Of a stretch of DNA of 64,000 nucleotides, positions 11,674 through 25,402 are shown one piece after another. The notes beneath the pieces are model-generated. The model saw nothing but the letters and a program-made list of their open reading frames with translations, had not been told where the DNA came from and ran no database searches. Origin of the DNA: Ulota crispa. Its lineage: Eukaryota; Streptophyta; Bryopsida; Orthotrichales; Orthotrichaceae. Position numbers and translations under genes: made by a program. The stretch covers positions 26,717,419 to 26,781,418 of the forward strand of contig OY987243.1 in the NCBI GenBank assembly GCA_963920765.1, read 5' to 3'. The number at the start of each line of letters is the position of its first letter. Positions within the stretch are counted from its first letter, which is position 1.

Positions 11674-11895
11674 AACTTATGTAATGCATACCACTTATAA
11701 CCCACTAAATTTCCGCAATAAGAAATACTAATGCACCACACGTACGCCCATCATCTAAAAAGCAACTCCATTGACAAGAATAAAATCTAGGCTTCATCTT
11801 AGTGATTACAGATTTTCAATAGCTTCATTTTTGATAAAGTAGTAGAGTGGTCGCTCAAATTTGGGAGTTGCACGTTATAAGAGTCATGCATAGTA
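11674..11895. mobile_element. GTGCATGRCAC-type MITE, intact
   Basis: A roughly 220-bp element with inverted ends, TAATGCATACCACTTATAAC at left and GTTATAAGAGTCATGCATA at right, around the shared core GCTTCATCTTAGTGAT. It has no coding content and lies just upstream of the first recognised exon of the DHHC gene. Related copies are at 26642/32521, 38613-39415, 39465-39672 and 61571-61793. The superfamily is not clear. Confidence 0.6.
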
Positions 11896-11940
11896 GTTCA
11901 AAACATTATTTGATAAATGTTTAACGCTTATTCATTTCAG

Positions 11941-14900
11941 GTGGCAGCTGTTTTGTGTTTCATTTTACTTGTTATATGCTACATAACATTCATTGCTCCC
12001 CTTTTATGGCTAGATATTGAAAAGAATATTGCACTTGGAATCTATGGAATCTTGGTATTAATATCGTCTTTTGTATGCTGTTTATAATATTGTGTTTTCA
12101 CTAAAACTGATACTAAAAAGCAAAGCTAATTTTAGAAACTGGCACAGCATTTGAATGAGATGAATTCCATGTAACATGTTGCGAGGATAGTCTTTTGTTT
12201 TTAGCTTGAAGTTAATACATACTGACATTCTTTCAATTTATGCAGGTTTCAACAAATATATTATTGTTTATACGCTTTGTTAACATTGATCCATGTGATC
12301 CCAAAATAATAAAATTGCAACACAATTTTATGAGAGATCAAAACCAATCATTCATTGAACACAATTGGAGCATGTGTTATTTGTATGCAAACTGTTGTTA
12401 CCCACATGATAACAATTTCTTTGACAAAACAAGGCATCAACCAATTGTTGAAGAGGAAATGATGTTTTGTACACTTTGCAAAGCTGAGGTTGTATCGCAA
12501 CAAATAAAGGCTTTTTTTTTTTTTTTTTTTTTTACGTGCTATTAGTATAACATAAGTAATAAAAATTGCAAAATTGATAAAATGTGCTATACAGTGATGG
12601 ATAAGGTCAACTTTTGTAAGAGAAATATTTAAATAGTGATGAAGTCTCACTCTCTTTTTTGAGTTCCATGTTTAATTAAATGGAGTGTTTGTTTACATTC
12701 AATGCTTGAATATGACCAACAATATATTTTTTTCTCAAGGCATTGACCTTATCCAAGCATCATAGTATTGTTTCTAATATGGTAAAATCAACAAATGGCA
12801 CAAATGTCCTAACAAGGTTTGTGTATATTGTTTGATTAAGTGTTGTTTTATAAATAAATAAAGCAATAAATGGTTATCAATAACCGCTTTGTAACACAAT
12901 TTTACGTCGTAGCAAATTACCATAGGTGAAACAATGTTTTGGTCCATACGACAATTAGCTTTAGAAAACCTGCTGTGTATTTTGAGCTTGTAAGTTCATT
13001 TTAGACTCCCATCTTGAAAAAGTATAAATGTTGATACTAAATGAAATGTTTAAATTCTTTTGGCCTAATTGTACCCATGTAAACTCAAATATTTAAATTT
13101 GGAATCTTAGTGTTGCAAAGACCTCCATTAGATTTAGCTCAACATCATTTGGTTATCGATTTGTAACTTTAGTACTTGATTTGATCAAAGTTATTGGTCT
13201 GTAGGAATTCATTGGATGATGCTATTTTGTGATCATATAGCAATGAGCCACGAGTGGCTATTCAAGATTTCGTGAGCCAGAATCAATTTTCAACTCAAAA
13301 TTAATGGAAAATCTAAAAAATAGCAAGTCTTGCAAAAGACGATAGTTTAACCTCTAAAAGACTTGATCCATTTTGAAATGGTCAAACTTCATGTCTAAGC
13401 TAAATTTTGCCTTTTAAAGTGTGTTCAAACAACAATTTTATATTTTTATTGCTTGAGACTATGAATGATACATCATTGCAAGAAATTTCAATTTGTTTCA
13501 TGAAAAATTGTGATTGTTATCATTTTTTTTTTCAAAAAATGAACATAAATAAGTTAAATTAGCAAAAAAAATCAAATTACTTGATTTTTTTTCAAGGAGT
13601 AAAAATAGCATTAAAGGTTAGTGTCAAAAAATTCAATTGGTTATTTTATTTTTAACACCCAAACCAGCCACAACCAAGAATTTTAAGTCAAATTTGATTA
13701 TCAAACCAAGTTTATCCTTGTATTTAATCAATGTATAAAATTTTGTTTTTTATTTTTGGAAGACACATTCATTTTCTATTTATGTTATTTTTTTGATAAA
13801 TTTGATGGAAAGTTCAAATTAATCTGATTTTTTAAAGCTAAATGTGGATATAAAATCATATCAATTAGAATACATATTAAAAAAATATGTACTTTCTACC
13901 ATATATGGATGGCAGAATGAGAAACATAATTTTGTAATTGAAATTTAAATTGCATTTAAAGAATTAAAAATATGAATTAAAAACACACCATATTGTGTTA
14001 TTTGGATTCTAACACTTGGAGCATTCAATGGCAATAAAATTTTCAAATTTTTGACATTTTTCAAATCAAATTCATGAAATAAAAAGAAAATTTGTCAAGC
14101 TTCATTTTCCTAATTTGAACAATGTACCAAAAATTGATATTTTGAAAGTTACAATTAGAGTTGACCAAGGCGCATCCACTTTTTGGATGCTCACACCTTT
14201 CAAGGTTAAAATGCACAATAACATGGTCATATGTACTATACATAGTTATTGGTGGAATTTGTTATTTTGATGGAAAAGCCCCTTCAATTCTCATTGCTCA
14301 CAAATCCCCGCTCATGAAATAACATTCCCAAGAATTCATTTGTATGAATAGAAGTAGTTTCAATAAACAATCTTTTCAGAAATGAGAAAAAAAATCCACA
14401 ATAATAATGAAAAATGTACACTACTAGATATTTCTAGTATGCAATGTTATATATTTTTGACACAATTCTATCACAGTCTTAAAATTTAGATAATTGTAGA
14501 GTTATTGTAAACCCAAAGAATTAAGTTATAACATACTCACACAATTACTATAATTCAAAACTTTGATCTACTAGAGCTACGTATTTTGAAAAATAATCTT
14601 GAGCTTTCAAATTGTTCATTTTACTTTCATTGGATCGTAACAAACCTTTCACAGTGAACATAGTTTTATTTTACAATCTCTATATCTTTGCATGTGCAGT
14701 TTATTATTTAACAATAAAACAATAACCAATAATAAAATCTAAAGTAGGAAATTTATTGATAAAAAAGAAAATCTCATAAAAACTATTTTGAGATTTACTT
14801 ATATAAATAAACCATCTTAGAAGTCTAGGTTTACATGTTTGTAAAAAATAAGAGTTGAATGTTCTACACCCTTCTTCTTTTTGAGTTCAAGGAACATCAT

Positions 14901-15136
14901 AGGGCACTTTCCTATTTTTTGAAAGACATAAGAATGGCAATATTTATTCATTTGGAAAATCTCAATTTTGGGACTTTTTGTTTTTCACATTCTCATAAGA
15001 GTATTTGTTGAATTTTTTTTCAAGAACATGAAATTCAAAGGTCCCAAAATCATAATTTTGCCTGAATTAATGAATTTTGTGTCATATTCTTATATATATG
15101 AAATTTCAACGGTTTCCCGTGAATAATGTAATTGTC

Positions 15137-15195
<59 letters not shown>

Positions 15196-15596
15196 AATTG
15201 CTAAAGCCACACCCAAAATTGCTAATGCCACACCCCTGTGAGCAAGTAATTTGAGAATTTAATGCTGTTCTTTTTTATTCAAGTGGTCCATCATTCACTC
15301 AATCATGGCATTACCACCTTTTTGAAAGAAAGAAGAACAAACACAAATTTTTGTTGAACTTTTATTGTAATATTGTTAGTTTTTATTGTGTTTTTTGCTT
15401 TAAGTAATTCAAAAGTTTTATATTTTTAGATTCAAGTTCAAACACCTCCACATTTTTTGAATATAGCCTTAGGATGATAGAGATGAAACATGTTTTTGAT
15501 CCAAATCAAAAAATCCAACATTAGATTCTCATAATTCATGCTAAAAACACACCTTAGGGTGTGGCGTTAATAATTTTGGGTGTGGCTTTAGCAATT

Positions 15597-15679
<83 letters not shown>

Positions 15680-18600
15680 CAAAAAAACTGATTTGATGTA
15701 ATAAACAATGTTTTGAAAATCTAGTTAGCTTAACCCCTAAAGGCCTAAGCCCTTTTTTCTATGAATGTCACTCAAAATTGCCACTTTTGGGGGAATGAGT
15801 AAAAGGTAGGAAAAATTGTTTTTGTTTTTGAAAATCCAATCATAGGATCATGTTTTAGAATATGGAAGGCACTTGTATGAGAAAAATTAGCTCATTCTAG
15901 ATGTAGAGGAGTGAGATATTGACATTTAAAGTGAAAAAAAAAGTATTTTCCCTTGTTGTCCAAAAATTTCAGAAGCCTTTGATAGCTCCTACATCAAAAA
16001 AATTGCTCTACGCAAAGTTGAAGTTTTTTTTTCCCATGTAGAAGACCAAATTAGGTAAGTGCGGGAGAATTTTCAAATGAATTGGAGGTGTAAATCACAC
16101 TTTGTAAATGTTGCAATGCCATAAGGTCATGAAATTTGCACATACACTATGCAAAATTGGAGGATATATGTAAAATTCAGAAATTTGAATTATTGAGATC
16201 CAAATGGTGAAAACCAAGGAATCTTAGTCTTCAGCAACTTGGGAAAAAAAACCAAAAAACAAACACACAAATTGCTCAAAAAAGTGAAGCACCAAATTTT
16301 ACAAGTGGCAAAAGGAATGGAGGTTTGGGAATATCATATCTACCCACAAACTAAAACTTCTCATAACTTTCATCTCATCAATTAGACTTGAATGATTCAA
16401 AGCTTCCCATGTATATATAAATAAAAAGAACCAGTTTCATATTTTTATTTTAAAAAATTGCAATTTTTTTGGTTGAGCTGCCCAATTCTCCCCCATTTTT
16501 TAATTACTCATGCATAACTTCTTCAATAAATGCTGGAATGAAGAAAAAACTAGTTGCCCATACAAATCTTTGAATTCTCTATTTTCCATATAAATTGCAA
16601 AGAATCACACAAAGTAGTTTAGCTATAAGTACATGCCCAAAACCCCACTTGGCCCCCAAGGGACCACTTGGGTTTTTAAGGATTAAGCAACAATCAATAA
16701 TAAGCATTGTGATTACATATCCATTCTATTATGCAAATTACATGCATTTTTTTTTTTCAAAATTTTCCCCGTATTATTCCTACTTTGAAAAGAAATCAAT
16801 CGCCATAAAAGAAACTCGTTTATCTTATGAAATTATTATAAACAAAGGTACAATAATTCATGGTCTCTACTAAATAGAGCATTAGATTATGAATCTCCAC
16901 TATCAATCTTTTATGATTATCCCCAAGATTTAGTGTACAATAAATCTTAAAAGGAATAATAATTAATTGATTACATGTTTTATTGATAATTGATAATGTA
17001 TGATGAATGCAGTAGATCCAACTTCATGAACGCTGTTCAAGGATATGCTTTAGATTTTTTTTCAGAAGTTGTCATACAATTAATTTTCTGTGTTCTTATT
17101 TTAAAAACATTTTCACATTTTAAGAAATTCATATTACCAACCGAGTCTTTCAAGCAACCAATATCCAAATAAATTTAAAAACCAAAGTCCAATAACACTT
17201 TGTTATTTTGGATGCTATGGTTGAACTCATGACACTCAAACAATCATTGTGATGAAAATCGAACAAGGTCGATCCAAAAAACCTGTTACTAATATGTGTA
17301 AATGTTATTTGAACAAAGTCCTTTGCATTTTCAGTTGCCTTATCCTTATAAACATGATGAAGAAAATTGTAGTGGTGTCACACTACATAATGCTGTTTTG
17401 CTAGCAAAAGACACGTGGCAATATTTTTTTCTAGTAACGTTTATGCAAGCTAAGGGCCTCTGGCATGGGCAATCTCACATTTCCACTAGTACTTACTTGG
17501 GTTCTGCTCTTATTTCTAATAACTTAAATGTGAGAATGCCATTGCATGAGATCAATACTTTATACGCGTGTGCATTGAGTTTTTTAAGCAAACTCAAATA
17601 AGTATAATTCCATATAATAATAACACTATAGTAATTCTTTTATTATTCATGAAATCAAAAACAACAAATCTAACAAATAGTTTATAATGGAAAGATGACA
17701 TGTTTTGGTAGGTTGGAAAGTCAAGTAAACATTGCAGGGCTTGTGATAAGTGTATAGAAGGATTTGATCATCATTGTTGGGTAGATTTTAAATATACTTA
17801 TCATTCTTATTGTATAATTTACTCTTATTAGAAAATGCAGTATAAGATGGAAATTATAAGTTGATCAAATCAAAGATTTAATGTAAATATATATTACATT
17901 ACTCTAAAGGAAAGCACACATTTAATTATTTATTTATTTTTTAACATAGTGGTTGAGCAGGTGTGTTGGTAAAAGGAACTACAATACATTTTTCTCAATG
18001 TTGGCAACTTTGTTTGCAGTTGTAAGTGTAAAAAATCACGCATTAAATATCTATAGTTTATATATCAATATTATTGCTGCATTTACCTCACGCCCTTTAA
18101 ATATTAATGACTGCGCGTTTTGGTATTTGTTTAATTGCTAGAATTGTGTGTTTAACTAATTTTGTAAAAAATCAAAGTAGTAAATAGGAAAATATTATTT
18201 GTTTGAAGTTTCATTGGTATACTTTCAACAAAATGTAATCATTGCCAACCCTGTAACAATCATAGAGGTTATCAAAAAGATTCCCAACTTAACAAAAAAC
18301 CACAAAAAGTTTTAGTTATTGCACTAGTTTCACGATATTGTTATTAGTATAAGATATTAATTGAAAAAATCCAATTTGATAAAAGATTTACTTCTGAAGT
18401 TGTTCATTGTGGATACAATCTTGTTGATGTCATAAGTTGATTTTTTCTTTTGATAGAAACAAAACAAAAAATGTTTAAATGAAAATTCAAGTTTCAATGC
18501 TTTTCATATACTAACACATCATGGTGAGTAACTTTGTCATTTTTTTAACAAATTTTTCAATAACTTGTTTATATTTATTCACATTAGTGTTGCAAAAGTC

Positions 18601-19930
18601 TGTATTTAATGAATATCATGTTCTAGAGTGTTTAATTAATAAAAAATGGAGACCAAAGTTGTTGAAATAGTTAAAAAAGAATACAAGATTGGTGCAAAGA
18701 ATTGCATTTTTTTGTATTTCATTTTTAAAAGTTTAAACCCTTTTGGAGTCTAGTGTCACCAAAAACAATAAAAATGGGATTTTGTTTTTGTCTCTTATTA
18801 TGAAGAGTTTAAAAGTATAGAACAACAATAGTGACATTTTAAAATTATTTCATCGCAAATTGTATAAATATGGTGTCCATTGTTTTTGGGCAATTACAAT
18901 GTGAATCTTGATGTTAATTTAGCATGCAAACCGTGGAGTTTTAGGACATATCTATCATTTAATTGAAGAACGTATGAGTGTTGGATGCCTAGTGCATATG
19001 AATGCTTGGTATGAAGTTTCCAATTTGTTTAAAGTTCATTGTCAGATATATTGCTACATACAAGTTTATAATAGAACTATATAAGAGAAAAATATCATAT
19101 CAAAAACTCAGTGGAGTTTTGAAGTTTCATTAGAGAAAATAATCAGTCTGATATGAAAATTTTGATGAATTTCACCAAAATCAAAGTTTGACGTCCACAA
19201 TTTTCATTTTATTCATGCAAATTGAGAAATGTTATAGACTTATACAAATGTCTTTATTTTGAAACACAAGTATATAAAACACACACTCGATTTGAAATTA
19301 TTCGATAATAAGGCCATATATTTTTCTTTTAGGTGGCTATATTTGGTCGCAGTATTGCACTTCGAATTCACACTCATTTGCTGTATTCATTTTGTTGGAA
19401 ACCATATCAAAAGTACTTGTTGAGTAACAATAATGCATACTCAGAAGTCAATTTTACTAAGGTAGGAGCACCCTTCCCTGTGGGTGTCCCCATCCTCCAG
19501 GCCTATCCTGTTAGTCTTCTCACATATGTTGGTTATGGGTGATTAAATGATGGTCATGAGCTACAAAGTGCTAGTTTTGAGTTCTTTGTCTCACTATAGT
19601 ATTTAAGAACTCCTCAAGTTAGTATTATGAACATTTGAGCACACTAAAGACATCTCCTACTTATAACTATATATTTTTAGTGATTTTGAACTTTGAAGAA
19701 TCTTTAAGAACAAATGCTTGCAGCCAGAACTTTCAAATTGATGCCAATATTTTTAATTTCCTCTTCCTAACTTAACACTATTTTTTTTGAAGTTCATCAA
19801 CTCACTTTCCTACCTAAAACCCTCAGATTCACGTTTATGGGTGCTCCTGCCTTATATATTTCTATCTTTCTCCACTATATATTTTCTGTTCAATCACTTT
19901 TGAAGATGTAGCTATTATCACAAATAAATA

Positions 19931-19988
<58 letters not shown>

Positions 19989-22900
19989 AATAAATAAAAT
20001 TCTCAAGTTTGTAAAAACTTAGCAAAAAAGTTGTTTAGAATATGAAGGATTCATCCAACATTGCCTAATTCCAAATCTTTGATTGAGCTATCACAAGCTT
20101 TCTATTTTGTTAGACGTAATTATATAAAACAAAATATCAACATTCAAAACATCCCAAAAAACTATACTATTAACCCCTAAGCATCTTGCTATATAGCACA
20201 CCTTCAATTTGAAACTTTTATCAAATTCCCTAAGTTTTTAGGAAGTTGAACATGTATTCACACAATCCAAACTAGTCATTCTATATCCAACTTTAATTCA
20301 AATGTTAAGGCCAGTCTGATTTCAAATCCAAGTAAACCTGCAAAATCCCCGCAATTGAGAATCTCATATTTGTTAATTTGGGTAACAGTGCACAATATGG
20401 ATTTTGGACTTTGATGTAATTTTTCCTCAGAAAAAAGAAAAACCTAATGGTTGATCCCATGCGGCCGTGTCTAGCTACACTTGATGGAAAAAAAAAACTC
20501 CTTGAATGGGGAAAAATTCCAAAACATATGGTCATTCAAAGTAAATGGATCTAGTTGGCTCACTCAAAGCTACAAAAACCTTACTTAACCAAGAAAAAAA
20601 AAGTGACACATCACCAACCCCTTCTCCCATATACATGAGAGTGTGGGCTTCCAACCCATCCCATCCAAAATTCCTCCATTCACAATGCAATTTGTAGGGC
20701 CTAAATGCACTCCCACTATTGGAAATAGTAAATATCAAATGCTTGGGCATTGAATGTAGAACAAAGCAAGCGTTTCATGGAACAACAAACCAATCCAAAA
20801 ATTTTGTTGGACTTGGAGCGCCATTTAGACTTTATTGGCAAACCAAAACTTGAACATACAATGCCTTTCTTGGCTACTTTTGCACCTCTAAGAACCTTGT
20901 TTGGCCATATTGGGCTCTTTGGTCCTTTAGGGGTTATGGAATGAACAAACTTTTTAACTAGATGGATGAAACTACTATCTTGCTATTTTGTACCCTTTAA
21001 CACCTAAAGTTCTTTTGTGTTTACTTGGTCAAATGGCTCAAAATTGACCTCTCTCAATACAATGATTAGTAAATCAAAATTTTGAATTTTATTCAATAAT
21101 TTAATCGTTTGCTTATGTACATCCTCTCAAAAATTCAAACTTTGTGAGGGCATACTTCATTAGATTAGAACACTCAAAGTAGGGGCAAAACTTTTTTTGA
21201 AGCTCCTCTTAGGTGTCAATTTTTGTTTTTGTCATTCAAAATGATATCTCCCACTTTACGAATTTCTAGTGCAATTTAACTCTATTGTAGAGCATGAAGT
21301 TGGCTATATGCCTCACAAATTTCATGATCACCCAATGCTTAAAACATAATGAGAAAAAATTGGAAGTGGGAATTGCTTTATTCAAATTGTCATTACACTA
21401 AGAAAACTTCACCAAAGAGATTCTTATAAAAAAAAAACCTCAATTGCAAAATTTGTATGATGTAAACTTAGAACATCATGTGAAGTACTTGCCAAAGTAA
21501 TTTTGTTTTAAAGTAAAAAGTAAAATTGAAGTTATTACATAGTTAAGGAGAGTTGATTGCAAATTTTGCCCATTGACCAAGCCATTGTATAGTGCTTTTG
21601 AACATCCTTCCTCAATCCCTTTGTTTCTGAATTTTTTTGAGGATGCCCGAGTTGACATGTAAATCACATTTGGTACCATATCTCACTCAAAAATTATCCA
21701 ATTCCACTTTTTTTGGGAGATATGCAAGATTATCAATTTGAGCACATACAACCTTATTTTCACAAGCTTATCTTATGTATTTACTTGGGAAATGCTTGCC
21801 CAAATATCCCAAAAGCCCAAAGTGGGCTCCTCGGTCCTTTAGGAGTAAAAGCTGTCCAAATTACCATCTTGCTTTTGCCTTTGAACACCATCAAAAGTTT
21901 ATTCCAAGTTTGTGAAATGTGGGTGCATTGAAAAGGCTTGCAAATGACCAAGGAAACTAGATTTTTAGGCCATAGATGAAATGATTCACCTAGGCACATC
22001 CATATTTGAAGTATGATGAATTTTATATTGCAAATGAAGCAAGAAAATAATGATTTTAACATAACTATAAAAGAGCACATACTTATATAGTATTTTTTTG
22101 GTAGAATCACAAAAACCAGATTTAATTTGAAGGAATTTTGAATCTCAAAACTATTTCTCATGGGAATAAATTTTGACATTATGTACAGATATGATCATAA
22201 AACATTTCTTTCAAAGGAATGAAATGAGAGTATTAAAAATGCACAACAATATTTTTGCATACAAATTTGTGCATTTTATTTGAATGTATCTCATTTTTGC
22301 TACTTGTGATATTTGTTAGTTACAATACTTCATATATTTTGCAGCTCACATTAGAATTTTTGATAGGCATATTTGTAATTATACGTACAATTGTGAATTT
22401 GGATTTGTCACAAGACATTCATACAAAGTTTGGCAACAAACTGACCAAATCCGCAGTTATTGTTGTCACGGTAAGACATCTATCTTACAACATTTGTAAT
22501 GCTTATTTGTATAGTCATTACCATTGCCAATGCCACATTTATTCAAACATAGTCTGTTCATGTATTTGTGGAGTCTTTTGAATTTTTCACTTTATAAATT
22601 ATTCAAAACATTGGGAGATTTTCTAATGTTTTGGGAGAACATCAAAATATCTGCCAATATATAAGCAAACCTAGGAGATTTCATGATGTTTGGCATACAT
22701 TTCCCAAAACATAAAAAATGGATAGTTGTTTACAATCTTTGGCCCGTCCAAATTTAGTTCAATGCAAAATATTGTCCGATTTGTGTTATAAAAAAATCTA
22801 GCTTTAAGATAGAATACTAAAATATTATTAACAATCATACGTGTTTCTCTTGTACCAACGTAAATATTTGCTTTTGTTAATAATTAATTAAAAAAAAAAA

Positions 22901-24934
22901 AAAAAAATCCTTTTCTCATCCATGAATTGCAATACTTGATTAGGTGATATTTACAATAATTCCAATGACACTATCATATCCAGTGGGTGAACTTTTATTC
23001 TTTCATATTTTGCTAACAAAAAAGGTAGCTTATAACTGATACATAAAAACGAACTGTATATATATTTAAATTCATTATACTAATGCTATTTAAGCACAAA
23101 TTAATTAAGTTTGCATTAATTAATTAATGTATATATTGGCAATAGAAATTTATGTTTTCATTAAAATTTTAAGAATGTTTGTTTAGGGCATCACTACATA
23201 TGAATACATAATGACAGCGCGAGCGCAAATGGAAGAAAAAAACAAATCAGATGCAATAGAAGAAAATGTAAGCAGTCTCTATTATAAAGTAATAAGTGTC
23301 TGTTAATCACAAGAAATTCAAAATTCTCTATTAACATCAAAAATCTTAAATTATTTGTTATAAAGCTTTGAGTATCAGTCCGTCACCGGAAACTCAAAAT
23401 TCATGGAGGGGGAAGAGAGAGGAGAAGGCAAAGAAAGAGAGGGTGAAAAATCACTAAAAATTAAGAGAGAAACAACTCATAGTGCAATTCAAGCTTTACT
23501 AATATTAATATGTTAGAATGTGTTGCCCAAAAAATAATGGTACATTATGACGCTGTCTAGCAGTTGGTTGATAGATATTATGGGTATAATTTTTATTTGT
23601 GTTCATGTTTTGTTTTTCAAAGATGAGAGAACATAACAAAATAAAATTAGTCTTTCTGAATTCCATTTTTGAGTTATCACTTTCATGAAATGTTGTTTTA
23701 TTTTGATTTATGCAAAGATTTTCATCTAGTTTTCTCTTCATCTTATGGCTAATTAAAAAGAAAAAAGGCCCACATCTAATTCATAAATATTCAAGTTCCA
23801 AAAAAAATTGTACATTTTACGTTACTTTTAGAAATTTTGTATAAATCGCACCACTATTCTTCACACAATTCATCTTCGTAACCAAAACTAGGTAAAAGTT
23901 AATACATTGCACAAAATAAATAAAAACTAAGTGTACAGATGTTGTCTTGTTTTCAAAAGAAAAAACATATTTTCTTGCTTAGGACTTCATATATATGCTG
24001 CTCTTATTGAAATATTTAAAGCGTGATATTCATGTTTGAAATTTATTGAATAGATGTAATTGATAGGCTTTAGAGACAACACCAAAGAAAAAGAACATTG
24101 TGAAGATTAGTCCTTGGGATCTTGCGAAATATAATACATAAAATTGTGGAGCAAACTGAATTTACATTTACTAATTTTTGTTGCTATCAAACTTACAAAG
24201 GTATTCAATTAATCAAATCTAAAGTATAGAATCATATCAAGTGTATGAACATAAAATCAATAATCTCTATTTTAAAAATTAGCTTAGTAACTTTAAATAG
24301 TAACCAATCCTTAATTGCTGTTTTTTCTTTGTAAGTTTAACCATAGGCATTAGGCTCTACTAAATCATTGATATGACATCAAAAGTTTTTCAACTTTAAA
24401 AGGCTTTTAGGATGTGACCGAATTTTTTTTTTTACTTTGATCTACATTTGAAGAGAACTTTATAAAAATTTATTACAAGAAAATGCAAATAAAACTGCAT
24501 TGAGTGTAATAACAACTATTTTGAAAAAAAAATCACTATGTTTTACGCTAGTGAGCTTTTCCTGAAAAAACACTTACAACATGGAAGTTATATATTTTTA
24601 TTTGTTTATTTATTTGTATAATTTTAAGATAAAAATAGACTATCCTAAATAAAATTACACTCTTTTTTAACACAAAATTAATTTTTTCTTTAGAAGTACA
24701 AACATTCTCATAATGGTATAATCGAATTTAGTTTTTTGAAATGAAGTGATTAGAACACAATTTATAGAATATCTATGACAATGTTTGATTTAGTAATAAT
24801 TTGGTTTTATTGAATAGGCTGCCATGTTCGACACACCAATAAGGAAATTTTATGGAAATGAAAATTTCATTCCATTTATTTGTGAACACAAGAACCTACA
24901 AAGACGTAAAACAAGACAAGCAATTAGTATGTAA
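11941..24934 (+). CDS. DHHC protein S-acyltransferase, plant PAT19-22 type (N-terminal exon missing)
   Basis: Palmitoyltransferase that moves a fatty acyl group to protein cysteines at endomembranes or plasma membrane. Exons read: 11941-12054, 12246-12488, 17712-17780, 17950-18021, 22345-22470, 22944-23024, 23187-23267, 24818-24934; every junction is phase 0 with GT..AG ends, 300 residues joined. The zinc finger is intact: CTLC at 113-116, HCRAC at 126-130, DHHC at 138-141, then CVGKRNYNTFF. Four membrane segments lie near 1-22, 31-55, 153-182 and 202-230. A DPC stands where DPG is usual, and TTYE (238-241) matches the TTxE motif. Spacing across the joined exons matches Arabidopsis PAT19-type proteins as I remember them. 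The initial exon (usually M..KHGWQLP) was not found upstream. The last exon may stop at TAA 24932-24934 or splice on at a GTATGT just before it. Introns reach 5.2 kb and hold MITEs. Confidence 0.9.
13180..13400. repeat. Diverged dispersed repeat shared with 60950-61110
   Basis: GAGCCACGAGTGGC, CTCAAAATTAATGGAAAA and the surrounding order of words also occur at 60950-61110 in the same orientation. No ends or class could be defined. Confidence 0.4.
15193..15599. mobile_element. 407-bp MITE inserted in a (TA)n tract
   Basis: Ends GGGAATTGCTAAAGCCACAC and GTGTGGCTTTAGCAATTCCC are inverted copies, followed inward by a second CCACACCC block. TA lies on both sides within long (TA)n runs (about 15142-15192 and 15600-15679). 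A diverged end of the same family is seen at 36521-36568. It lies in a DHHC-gene intron. Confidence 0.75.
15734..16682 (+). mobile_element. TTAA-flanked element, 930-bp class
   Basis: TTAA at 15730-15733 and 16683-16686; ends CCCCTAAAGGCCTAAGCCC and, reverse-complemented, TCCTTAAAAACCCAAGTGG. The interior CCCATGTAGAAGACCAAATT and GGGAGAATTTTCAAATGAAT is shared with 40819-41749 and with the left edge of the window. It lies in intron 2 of the DHHC gene as read here. Confidence 0.78.
17302..17600 (+). repeat. Unclassified repeat with coding ancestry, copy 1
   Basis: A 99-codon open frame (HGQSH, STYLGSALI, MPLHEINT) lying in a DHHC-gene intron. Reverse-strand copies are at 46790-47065 (HGQSHVCATIYLGFAL, MPLHEA) and 45500-45725 (SGVTLHK). 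The differences between copies 1 and 2 include many silent third positions (CAT/CAC, CCA/CCC, GGT/GGC), so the sequence once coded for protein. I do not recognise the protein. Confidence 0.45.
19936..19985. repeat. (TA)n microsatellite
   Basis: About 25 TA units in a DHHC-gene intron. Confidence 0.95.
20174..20933. mobile_element. TTAA-flanked element, 760 bp
   Basis: TTAA at 20170-20173; the right flank is TTAT, probably a mutated TTAA. Ends are CCCCTAAGCATCTTGC and CTCTTTGGTCCTTTAGGGG. It lies in a DHHC-gene intron. Open frames on both strands inside it match nothing I recognise. Confidence 0.6.
21001..21844. mobile_element. Possible TTAA-type element, eroded ends
   Basis: Starts CACCTAAAGTTC after TTAA 20997-21000 and ends CTCGGTCCTTTAGGAG, followed by TAAAA in place of TTAA. 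The right end resembles that of the element at 20174-20933. Assigned on end similarity only. Confidence 0.4.
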
Positions 24935-25277
24935 AGTACTACCATAAGACAACAACGAAAAGTGGAGAATTTTATCCAATTAGTATTGCATAGTTGTTAC
25001 GTTGCAATTGTAGAATGGCTACAATTTTATTTTATTAAAATTTTGAATCTTGTGCTAAAATTAATATATGCACTATAGATTTAGTATTATAGATTTAGTA
25101 TTAGAGTAAGGACAAGAACTTTTTTTTATTTATAAAAAAAAAAAAAAAAAAACACAATGTCTAAAAAAATATGTGTGAGATCAAAATTTCTATATTGTGT
25201 ATAAGCAAGTGTATATAATTGTTGGAAATAAGTATGTATAGTTCATTCAACTTTACTATAAAATCATAAACAAGTAT

Positions 25278-25402
25278 ATAACACCATATTCATTAAATTA
25301 GGAAAACCAAATTCCCAAGTTGTATCCTAATGGTCGGTTTAAGTTGATCACCTTAAACCTAAAATGTTTCAAAATTCCCAATTTAATGAATATGGTGTTA
25401 TA
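25278..25402. mobile_element. Small foldback MITE, about 125 bp
   Basis: Inverted ends TATAACACCATATTCATTAA and TTAATGAATATGGTGTTATA, with TTCCCAAGTTG next to the left arm. A longer relative is at 51264-51506. It lies downstream of the last recognised DHHC exon. Confidence 0.65.

Noticed and set aside
12489-12545. Continuation of the DHHC exon past 12488 into the open frame
   Set aside because: It runs into a poly-T tract; splicing at GAG/GTTGTA restores the correct zinc-finger spacing even though the donor is not ideal.
17302-17600. Open frame between DHHC exons as an additional exon
   Set aside because: Exons 12246-12488 and 17712-17780 join to give the exact CTLC to HCxxC spacing of the zinc finger, leaving no room for it, and the sequence is a dispersed repeat.
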